From NCBI GenBank assembly GCA_008508345.1, contig QNGE01001251.1:42179-106178 (forward strand): 64,000 nucleotides of DNA, given 5' to 3'. This document shows positions 25,801 through 37,900 of this stretch, piece by piece. Under the pieces are notes generated by a model. It searched no databases. It worked only from the letters and a program-made list of their open reading frames with translations, and was not told where the DNA came from. The DNA comes from Paragonimus westermani. Its lineage: Eukaryota; Platyhelminthes; Trematoda; Plagiorchiida; Troglotrematidae. Position numbers and translations under genes: made by a program. The stretch's first letter is position 1, and the number at the start of each line of letters is the position of its first letter.

Positions 25801-28800
25801 GATGTCTTCCGCATAAGACTCATGTTCGCTCCAGGTGTGGGCTGGTTCTGTCTTTGATCTGAAAGAACTTAAAATGGAATCCACCTGAAAGTCTAAGCTG
25901 TGTGCGCCCAACCGGTATAGTTGCCGTAGTGGGCTACGAAGTTTGTTATTCAATAAACCTTTCACTCGTCACGCTATGGAAGATTTACCGCCTATCCTAC
26001 CTTGCCTTACTGACGCTGAGGACATGATTCATATTCAAACGTAACTTAACAGACAAATCAAAACGAACAATGACTTTCACCTACACAGGCGGTTAACCGT
26101 CCTATTTTCACATCATAAGACAGCTCCTAGCTGTTGTAACCTTGCCCGGTAAGAATGTTGATTCTGATACTTTTTTATTAATCAGATCATACCAGCACCC
26201 TCTGTTAATCGTAGTCAATCAACGAAACGTTCGCAATCATGCTGCTCAAAACACAAGACACTTGCGGAATCGCAGCAAGCTCAGTTTGTCAAAATGAAAT
26301 AAAACGAGTGGGCAAATTCAGTCCGCTCACCTGGACAGAGTGTCAATTAAGCGCCGTGGTTACGGGCACCAACGCACCCAAGACGATGCCACTATAATTA
26401 AACAGTTGTTTGCCGATCAGTCACAGTGTTCAGCGTGCATGATAGTAGCTTTGCACTGTTAACTGATTAGAGAGGGTACGATAGAAAAAAACTATTTAGA
26501 TATATCAGACGATTGGATCTTCCTGATATCTTTCTGGGGGGAATGCAAAGACTACTGCAAGTCGTGATCTTAAGTTCACTCTGTGTACACCATAGTTGGC
26601 TCTGATAACCTAGTGGCGTCTTAACACATCAGCTACAACGGGAGTGTTAGCGAATTAGAATGCACCCAGGCCGATACAAAAACAGACTTGTAACCATCGT
26701 CTAGACCTCAAACATTGATTAAATTAGGCACAGGAGCATTAGCATTGTATCTGTCTCAGAGAGTTCTTGTTATTCAAAACAGTGTGTGATCTGTAACAAT
26801 AAAGATTTCCATGGGCACTTTTGAGTTTCTCTCATCTGATAGACACTGACGATGACCGTCTGTCCTCGCCGACGTACTTACCTTTGGCGTCTACTGCTGC
26901 GAATATTCTTCTTAAACGGGCGTGTACAGCTTGGTATGGCACTAGCCCACGGTTTTCTTCTGCGATCGCGTGCTCCTCTGACAGAATAAATAGATTTGGA
27001 CAAAGAAAACTACTCGCTCGTGAGAATACTCTCTCTCTCTCTCACACACACGTCAAACTCATTTTAAAAGTTCCAAGGAAATCTGACTGACTGCCCTACT
27101 TGCTGGACGAATCCTTCCAAGTGGCATCATCTGCTGTTCCCGCTGCGGGGACTGAAATTGCCACCTGGCTTTCCTTTGTGAAGATGTGGCTTCACTTTTT
27201 ACCGAAGCAGATGAACTCCGAGATCTTTGAACTTAACGAAACTCATCTGTTTTAGGCATCACGAGACATTTTGTAACGAGGAAATGCGGGAGGGTGAATT
27301 TTTCATTTTCAGTATGAAAATATTTCGCAGTGATGGGAAAATCGGTAAAAGGGATAGCGAAGCTATTTACTCGGGTCAGGAAGTAATGCTCACAGGTCTT
27401 CCTGATTTAATGCTACTGGATAATCTTAGCTGGTTCTGGTGAGTAATCAACATCACTCAAAACTATTTACTGAATTGACCTAATTTACAGATCGCCTTTT
27501 GTACATAAAGATGCCAGCACGGTACACAATACGACCTTTAGGTTACATTCCAAATCTAACACTAACATATTTCAATAACCCGGCCGCAGATTTCACGAAC
27601 TATTTAGTCAACACTACCACTTCTGCTGGGAATTCTTCCAAGCAGTAATGGAAGCTGGTTTACTTCAGTCTCTCCAAGGCCACTCTGGTCCTTATTATAT
27701 TTTTCTCAACATGATGGACAATCTAACAATTGCAGCTCTACGTGGTCACAGTATAAAGGTACAATCGGATCGAGGCGTTTATTTGGAACTGGACATTCTC
27801 TCTAAAATTTGAAGCTAAAGGCGTACCGCAATGTGCATTTGCTCGAATGTTTCATACTTTCACTTGTACGGTTCATACGTGAAAGACAACCTGCACTATA
27901 ATTTTTTCAGACTCTTCTAGCCTAGTCTCATGTGTCATTAAATGAACATATCGGGTTAGTTGTTGTTTCAGTATGTTCCAGTGTTTATTGTTGATATGAT
28001 ATCACACACTTAAACGGTTCGACGGGGAGACAAGAACGTATAAGCAATGGATTTTTCTTCGTCTTCTAAATAACTTTCAACCCATATGATTTTCGTTATT
28101 ACCGAATTGTATGCAGCTGTCTAACGTGGATTTGACCACTGTATCAACTTATTCCCACAAGCTTCATGGTATATTATGTCATGACACAAGTTCGAGGTCT
28201 TAAATTTTACTTGTTAAGCATGCGTTTTGATCAGACGATTTTAGTTCTTTCCTGACTAGAATTTGCGTTTGTTGCTGAAGGAAGGAAGATCGATGTTTGT
28301 TGCTAGGTTTTATTCATATTCCTTCACCTGTCAACAATTAAGGGAGATTAGCGTTTCCAAGTATGAATTTTAAATTTTGAACATTTTGTAGGCAATGACC
28401 AATCATATCACATAGAAATACTGTGTCAAAGGTGGATATTTATAAGTTTAGTCGAGGAAAGCGGGAACGACTGCATATTTATCAGAATCGTTAGGTCGTT
28501 TACCGTGATCAAATAAACAACAGATTAATGTGTTTCTAAGGGAATTGCTTTCTGAATGACTTCCTGAATGTGTTAGATGTTGGTACACGTCTTTTAATAG
28601 AAGATGCCAGTATATGTAAAGTGAGGTCTTCATAAAAATGCATTCATTTGCCTACCGAGCATTCCTATTTTTAGAGAAAGAACTATTCTGTCAAACTGAA
28701 AACGTTAACCTCGATATTTAGACGCAGTTATTTTTCTTTGTTACAATCTGCTTGAATAATTTGACAATATTTCTTTCACGTGATACACAAATGATGGCTG

Positions 28801-31800
28801 CACTCTTTCACAGAAATCGTCTTTTGCCCTTGAGACGGACTTTTCCGACCGTCTGCGAGTGTTGGGATGTTAATCGCCTCCCCGATGGTCTTGTCTGTGT
28901 AAATGTCAATCACATTCTATTGCATTATGTGTATGTGGTACTAAACCGTTCGAAACATCCTGGCGTAGCCCACACACTAATGACAGTGGTCGGTTTATTT
29001 AGATCGATAAAAGCTTAAAAACAAAAACATACGTAATTATTAGTCCTAGGAGGTTAACTTGGCCTATATTCACTTCCTAAAACTCATTTACTTAACTCCA
29101 ACATCCTACTATAAATGAACTATCTGGGCGTCAACTGGAATTATTACTTTGTAGAACAAAACAGTGAAATTGATCAGGGTAAAACGACGTTGTCATTGAA
29201 ACCTGATTTAGGAAACACGATAGATTTTTAGCGAATTCAATGAATCACTGAACTTATTCACAGAAAGTGTACAACGGTTCAGACGGGATTACAACACTTA
29301 GGCTCCCAGTGAAAAACGAGACACCGGCTGAGTTGAATTTGTCTGATTTTGTTCATTTGATAGTGACCTGTAAAGCACGAGGACCGTTAAAAATCCATCG
29401 TTTCTATTGGGAAAAGCCTACTGCCACACTGCTATTGTTTAAGCGAAATGCCAATGCTTGGTTATCAGATGATTTAACGAATACGCTGAATCTATGGCAG
29501 AGCTAGATGATACGGATCAGCTGTTACCGAAAGTTGCATGAAAAACAGATGGCTGATTGAGAATTTAAAGAGCAGGAAGGGAACTAGATTGACTTTCGAA
29601 AGGTGTTTAAATCGGTTTTCTGCTCGTGAAAACGGCGAATGATCGAGGGATTTGCTTACATAAGGACCGTAGCTTAGGGCATGCTAATAGTAGTGTCACA
29701 ATGGTCGACCGACCTCAGAGTTCAGACAAAGATCGGCCGGGTATTTTGTAGGAAGGTTCACTCAGTCCTCCTCCTTTTTTGTTTGTGAACGTACCGCTTA
29801 AGCTTAGTAATAGACCAAGCTAATTCCTTTTACAGACATGAGCCCAGTAGGCTGTTAGACGACCATATCGTTATATGTATGAATTAAGAGGGTATACTAA
29901 TTCCCCTTGACCACTGCAGGACATTCTAGATTCATTCTTAAATACAACCACACAGTCCTGCACCAGGGAAGGACATGATGGTTACGTTCATCCGTTTCTT
30001 GGACGAGAGCCCGTTCACTCTTTTTGCAATATACCAGACAAATCACTTTCCATGCAATCACATGTGAGTGACGGATAAGAGACATGCGGTGTAAGTAAAA
30101 TTGGGGATAGAAACAATAACCACAAAGTGAGGAAACGAAGAGATCATCTTCAGTTTCAGGAGACATCAATCAGACGGTTACTTAATATGCGCTCCTGTGC
30201 ATGGTGTACATGGCTAATATAGTCGATTTTACTGACAGAACTCTTCACGCGTTTGATCCAATTGATCACACCTTTCTTCAGATCGTTGCCCATCAAACAC
30301 ACCTTTTTCCGCCTATAAGTGTAGATGGCGAAGCATTTTCTCTCGTAGGGATATAGCTGCCCTTTTCTGTATCCGGAGGGTTACAACATTTATCTATCCG
30401 CTTAATCGCGTATTAGACAGACAGTGATCCATGACAGTCTGACATGGAAGCAGCTGGTAAGATCAATTCAGATAACGTTCCATCTTTCCGGTTCTCTTCT
30501 AACCATCGTTGATTGAGCCATAGCAATTGATGGTGAACTGCGTGAGTGGACAATGCTCTAGACGCTTCGTGTTGCACGATACGAAAGTGCCCAAATGTTG
30601 TAAATGGTAAATATCTACAGAAAGTCTGACAGTCACCTCTCTGTGGTAGCTATACACACTTATATGAAAACCTATGGATATTTCCGGTTAAAATGTGCAG
30701 TTTTCCGACACATACCAGCCATGACTGTAGCACTTGGGCCTCATAGTGAGTGCGCACGAGGCCGCCGTAGCTCCACGATGTTTCTTGAAGAACACTCTTA
30801 AACAGAACACATACGTGTTTCATCGCTTAGCTCTTACTCACGGTTAGATTTCACTCAGTATTTAACTCGACAGGACGCAGTGCTGACCTCTGTTTACAGA
30901 TACCCTCAAGCGATATTTGAGGACGCAGGATAGCAGGAATTTTGAAAATATGTATGTCCGTGTGTTCTAGTTGGTGTTACACGTAAATGGCGGAACTTCA
31001 TTATCAGATGAAGCGTGCGAAGCTGACCTAATTTGGAGAGACAAGTTTTACACCCACGTGATCGTAGGCTCTGTTCTTCCTACCAGTACAGACGAGCTCG
31101 AAATGTGCGACCAGATACTCGAGTACCAAGCGTTGGCAGGTATCCTAGCTCATATATACTCAGGTAGAACAGTTTTCATGCTACCTATTGGCTGCTGGAA
31201 AATATCAGGAATTTTCTAGGTGTGGATGACAAGATAATGGTGGCCAGATAGATCTAGAAGTTGTACTGGCATCCAACAAGATTCTTGGCAGTGAATTGAT
31301 AAGATATCTCCCAAACTGGCTGCAAGGATAGTGAATTTTTCGCATCGGTCTGGCCACTGTATTCTCTCCCGTGTGTGTTTGCATAAGTACTACAAATGCG
31401 GAATACATGAAACTTGGTATATGTTTGACGTAAATGAGCGTCGACTTTTGTTGGCATGATTCCTGTGATTCCATAATGGTCGGTTCTTCACAGTTCATCT
31501 GGTTGGTGTCTCTTCGACCTCCTCTACCCAAAGACGCCATGTGTTCATCTACCTGCTCCTGTTTGACAGCATGTGTGATAGGCTGGTCTACAAGTGTTTG
31601 GTAAGTTTCCGACCTTCTTGTTTCTTATGCACACTCATTTCATTTCCTTGCTTACTCCTCTTTCTTAACCTCTCTCCTACTTAATTCGACGTCGACAGCT
31701 CCTATTTATTATCCACATTACTACTCATTCAAGTACAACCTACTGAGTCCCTAATTCCTCTTTATCAACCGTCATTCGAACATGCTTTTTCATAGTGAAC

Positions 31801-31968
31801 GTATCAACGCACTGAACACCTTCTCCAAAGCTTCAGTACTTTCGTCTACGAATCTTTTCCGCCCAAAACCTGTATCTTCATTTTTTCCCCTCCTATTGTA
31901 CCACACGTTCATTTGTGTGCTCGCGGCTGTGCTTGTTGATTTAAGTGTGGCCACTTGCTGTTTTTCGT

Positions 31969-31999
<31 letters not shown>

Positions 32000-34900
32000 C
32001 AGCAGATTACCAGTATATACACATTTCAAATTCCACGTCTAAGCACGAATAGCAAATGAAAAGGAGAACCGATGAGCAGTTATGGTGATGACAAAATATG
32101 TAGAACGTGACATGTAGTTGTTCACGACTGTGTGCAAATCCAGCAGCGTGCTCAACCCTATATGTGGCGGATACCTTAGTTCCAACCTGAGATGCCCGTA
32201 AGATCGAAGAATGCAAACCGCGATGTGTGTGTGTGCCCTGTCTTGTTCGTTGGTGTTTGGGTGCTCGAGTCTTACGGTGCTTTTCCAACTGGTCCGTGAC
32301 CAAACGGTTCCCTACATGTCGATTCACTGTGATGATGTCACTTGAAAAATATTTACTAATTAACGACTTGCGTGATTGGAGGTCACGTTAGGTCCGGAAG
32401 TGGTCAGATCACTAATCTTGAACAACCCACCCTCTGATGGTCGTCACTTGACTGGTGATTCCACCACTCATGCTTCAGTAATGACAAATTATATTTGAAT
32501 TAAGCTCACTTCTGCTGACCACTTCTGCGCTAGCTAACAATGGTGAACATTATATAGTATCTTTGGTCGCAAGGTTTTCATGGATTAAGGTCTTCAAAAT
32601 ATGACCCAACACGTAACTCGTAACTTTACTATCAGCTGGTTACATTCTGTATGCATAAATTTACCACACGACCAGCTGAAAGTCAAATGATGCCGCTCGA
32701 CTGTGTTACTTTCGCCCACAGAATGTTAGTTATGCATACGTATATTGTGTGACCGATTCCAACGTCATTAAACGTCAGTTGTTTTCGATTTGTCAATTTT
32801 GTAGCAAATTACTTCCTGTCGTCTACGAATTCGCATCAGCTGAAGCTATTAAGTATTCATTCTTAGATTTTTCTGTTCGGTTGACCCAGGTAAACAAGTC
32901 ATTCCTTTACACCCAGTCACAATTGAGTTTCAATAGGATTTTGCGCTAACAAGTGATTATCTATCTTGTCACATCGGATGCGTGTCCATCGCTAAATCCT
33001 CTGTGTTCGGCAACGGTGTGGGTTGCCGACGCCAGTCTTACGAATGAATGCCTATTCATCCGGAAAATAATCGGGTGTTGAGACGGTCGGGCCGTATCGG
33101 TAAGATCAAACAAATTGTGTACGTGAATACAGAAAGACGGTGTGCCGACAACCTTTGTACGGACGCATTGTGTGATATGGGTTTAGATGGGTTATCCTTC
33201 TGGTTTTGCTTTGGGTCTAATTTTCTTGTTATCATCGGGTCTAACACAGTGGTCCGTGGCTAGTAAACATGCTCTTGCCGGCTTGGTTTCTGAGACTTTT
33301 CTTTACGGCTTTGACAACGGACCCTAAGATCTGTTTTTACTTTTACAGTAGGCGGCATCATTTGTAAAATGAAGTTCACAAAAACTATAGCATTGAATAA
33401 ACGTTGTTAAATCGAACGGTAAACAATAGATGGTTCATAACAGTGTTTCTTTTCGTGTGGGCATCGTGCGACCGTGATTTTCGTCACTTAACTGCATGGT
33501 TAATCGCCCCTACTGTAATCTAGCGTCATTTAATGTGCAATTCGATAATAACATTTCACGATCAGATAGGTTGCTATTGATTTTAATCTGTGTATCCCCG
33601 CGTTCACCATCACCCCCTCGGACCGAGTTGATAAGTTATCATCATGAGTCTGCGAACACAGGTTGACCATCACAACCTTGGATAACAAAGGAATCTACCA
33701 TTTTTTCTTCCTTCATTTCAGTACGATGAGTCATTATGTGTACATAAGCAATTATTCTAGGAAGGTTCGACTAAAGCTTATCGTTACGTGCGGTTCGAAC
33801 GTTTCTTGGATTTGACAACCCCAGTGGTCGTTAGTGTGCAAACACTACATTAGTATTACTGTACACAGACGAAAAAATGGACAGGGCTTTTTGTAGCACT
33901 CAGCTCGCACACTCTGTATAGACTGCATTGTCTTTATACAGAACTGCTATATTTTTACAGCTGTTCACTAGCAGATCAACTGCTTGTCCACATTAAATAA
34001 ATCTGAAATGGGGACGTTGATAACCATCGTTTTATCGACCTTTAACTCGTTGCGGTCATTCATACGGTCATTGTCTGTTGTTCGCCATCTTGTCTAGCCT
34101 TCATTTGGCAACCAGACTCCGAATACGTAATCATTTTCGTTGTCGGGGTGCATCTTTTCAATCAGTGCTTTGAGTTCCGACACATGATGGTATCTTCAGG
34201 GAAAACCGACACACTGTAGTTAACCAGATAATAACCCGTAGGCTGAGACCATCCATCCGAACTCCTGAAGTAGGATTGCGGGTTAGTTCCTACTCCATAC
34301 TCTAGTTGACTGTTCTGGTGCTTATCAGTCAGCATTTTGAGTTCGATGGCATAGCACTGAATCGAACAGATAAACGGATGTCGAGAATCGGTCACTGGCT
34401 AAACTGTGTTTCTCGGGAGGCTCGTTGCAAGAGCGGATTGATTACTCAGTAAGTGCTTGTTGAGATATCTGAATGATGCATCTGACATAAAATGTGCTTA
34501 CCGGATTCGTACGAGCTGAGCGTTGCAAACCACCACTCTATTCATTTTTTGTTCAAGAGTGTATAATAAAATGGCTCCTTGTACAAAGGTTTCCCATAAA
34601 ATTGTTTCCAACCTTCTGTTGTATGATGCCTGCGTAACTACACTTATTGCTTATCCATCATGGTACTTTAATCCAGTGCAAAATGCAGTGTGCTGTTAAA
34701 TCGTATTACACGTTGGTTTATCGAAGTGAGCGTGTTGTACGCCTGTAGAAATTGTAATCCTCTCGTTGATTGCTGTGTTTGCAGTATACGTCCTGTACTG
34801 TCGGGGCTAATCTGCGTACCTGTTGCCAGTAAATGTGGTTGGCAGTATTCATGAATTTTTGTTCGTTTCCGACTTGTAGGCACGTTACCAAAATGCCCTA

Positions 34901-37900
34901 TTATTGGATTGTTGCGTGTATCATTGAAAAACCACAAGGTCAACGCACTTGGTCGTTTGATTGGAACAATGCACAGATGTTTGTTTTAGAGCATAATTCC
35001 AATCTGGTTTATACCGATTACGGATTAAAATTGAATCTTTGTTCACACCTATCTCTGATATTCATGCTGGTAATGATCTATGTTCGTTAGATGAGACGGC
35101 ATTTTTAATGTTTTGTCACTTTGCAAATTTCAGTTTGAAGTCTGATGCCACTTCCTCTTCCACTTCGCTCACTGAATCGAGCTCTAGCATTATGAACGGA
35201 TCCGGTGTTCATCATCAGGCTGATAAGGAATCATCAGTCCGAGGAACTTCAACTCCTAGGCCGCTGAGCCTTAATACCGGTGAGTGTTTAGTTTTTATTT
35301 TTCGAATTACTGGTGGAGGATCAAGACATAAATGAATTCGAATCAGTCATACTTTACATTTTATTGATTCGTTCTCATTCATGAAGTTTTTTCGGCCAAC
35401 CGACTTTGAAAGAATACACTACCTTCAAATTTTGCTTGTGTTACACCTCATTGGTCGCCACCCTGCAGCTGCACTTGAAAAGTGTCGACAACCATGTCGT
35501 TAACTACACATTGTGCACGCCTGAATCATGGCATCTAAACGCGCAGCTATATACAGTTTGAGTAATGCTTATGTTGCTCGGTAGCTTCGAGTTGAGATTA
35601 AATTATTGTTCTGTTAATCAAACAGGCAACCCCACTTTAAGGGATTTTCAGTCAAACCACTGTCACAGATTTCATTTAACTCACTGAGTAGTGTGTTTGA
35701 ATACTAATGAGAAAGAGGGATTTAGGTGATAGATTATGCAATACTCGGGCTTATTTGTGGCTCAATCACAGAATTTTCAGTCATCTGGAAAATCGTTTTT
35801 TTTGTCTGGATAGTTCAGTTGTAAATTCAAATAATGTGCTGATTACGAGAGATCTTGGTTGGATTTCCATATATTACTATTCCCTACTCCCGGTAAGCAG
35901 GTGATCGTTAAGCAGTAAAGGAATTCACTTATTAATATCCCTGTAAAAAGTTCCATGTTTTGCTAAAGATGAATATCCACATTTAGCTAAACTTGTAAGT
36001 ATATCAAGTATGGAACTCTGTTCTCCTTCCGTGTTTTCAAGGTGCTGATTATCTGTTGAATTTTAAGTTTTACTTCTGTTGAATCGTCGATGTAGCACAC
36101 GTCGTGGTGATGCAGCAGGGTTGTCTTGCTTTTGATGTCGATTGTGTTTCTGCTGAATTTTGATAGAGTCCAGTTTTGAAGAGCCATTCGAGCATCCTCA
36201 GTCATAACAACTGCTTTACGTTGGATGATCCAGCATTAATTAAGTCGATGCGAAAAAAGTTTCTCCATTTTTTCAAACAATCAAAAATGCTCCTTCGGAT
36301 CTTTGTTAATTCGGTATGTTTATGCAGATTTACTAACCTTCACAGGATGCTCATATCATTTTAATGGGTGATAACGCATACATGATTGTAGCTAATGCTT
36401 ATCTGCCACATAAACGCAAATAAATCTAACAGTGACGATGTTTGCGGACGTGTTTTAAAGATGGATGGATTTTGTTGATCAGTCGGAACAGTAACCTTGC
36501 ATCATTGGTCAAATTAGCCCGGACACGACTTATGAATGCCAGCTCTTCGCTTACTATATCTTACTTAGTTTACCAGTTGTGGGCCATTATAAAAGCCATC
36601 GCCATGCGGTTTTTTTATGAAATGGGTGCGGAACACTAGAGTGGTGCCGTCATTAGGACGTCCCCGGCATCCTGATTTGGGTTCGAAGTGTTAGAAAGTC
36701 TTTGGATTAGGACACCGTTTGACGTGACAATGAGTGGAGGTCGATGGAGTTTGTATTGCAAAGGTGTGGGCGCCTCGATTCTTTTTCTTCGTTTATCTTT
36801 TGCATTGCTTTCCCCTCCTCTGTGTTGATGCGCTTGCGCTACTCTATACAGCCGTTTGTGTGGTGTATACATACATATGTTTTGTTATTTTACTGAACAT
36901 TAGTTGTATATTTTAAAGCTATTTTCCGGATTTCTTTGACCAGAAAACTTAAGCATTTTCGACTCGATGTGTGTTACAGATCGTGCCCGTATTTCCCAGT
37001 GGCTATGTTGGTATGTATGCTTACTGTTTCTTATTCTAAACACTTGAAATGTACCAACGGGACATATGTAATATGTTACCGGGTGATATAAAAGTGGATA
37101 ACATTATCTTCCACATATGCTTAGTGGCCGCCAAGTACTATCGATCAAACTGGAAAAATAAATGAGAATCCCTTCCTCAGTGTCGCATTGAGTGATAAAC
37201 ATTTGCATTGTTTTATTCTCATTGTTGTCATTCAGTCAAAATTGTCCCACTCATGATTCGTCCTTATGTTTTCGGTTGGGTTTTAAAAGCATACGCTGTT
37301 CTTCACGAATTACTCTGTTTTATTTGTGTTTTTCCAGGAGGCTTTATTTGCTCTACTTTTGTCGAAGGTTTCTCTACTGCATGGAGATTCAACAAATTCC
37401 TAGCGTTCTCATTGTAACCGATAATTTATTTATGGTTCTCTTTTTCACCTACATCTAAACTATCTCTTGTGTTAGTTTTCTAATGCCTTTCCGGTGATAT
37501 TTTGTCATTCTGGTTTGTTCACCTTTGTGAATTTGTTACTGTCGTGATAATTATCACTTGAACCGTGTATTGTTCACTGTGAATAGACTATTCATATTAT
37601 GATCTGTTTGATGGCGTCGTCGTCTAACAGTGTCCGAAACCACGGACAGTATGGTTCCATTGCTAGCCAGAATAATAATCAGAGCAATAAAAATTCGCCT
37701 TCGTGTATACACAATCCGCCTGGAGACACCAGTCTCGAGGATGCAACACAGGCTATGCAGATTGGGTTGGCGCCGTTACATTTAATCAGCTGCCTCAATG
37801 TCTTCATAACATAAATGCATAAAATAGTCTTGGGTCACTTTTGGCCGTATGTTTTCTTCTTTTCTCAACCTGTGCCTCAGGGTTTTTTTTATCGAGTAAG

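Larger units (their letters stand above)
16898..35133 (+). other. Putative intron 1 (18.2 kb)
   Basis: Begins GTAAGT and ends TTGCAAATTTCAG. It contains microsatellites at 27.03 and 31.97 kb, a possible repeat-derived patch at 31.2-32.5 kb, and the weak candidate exons listed separately. Otherwise nothing is recognised. Confidence 0.4.

Noticed and set aside
27256..27438. Splice-bounded 61-codon segment (acceptor CATCTGTTTTAG, donor CTG|GTGAGT)
   Set aside because: Joining it to the next candidate at 27590 creates a TGA across the junction, and no alternative donor fixes the phase.
36636..36872. 78-codon - strand frame with GGGTTCGAA on the opposite strand
   Set aside because: Looks repeat-like, but no second copy in the window and no domain. 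Not enough to call.
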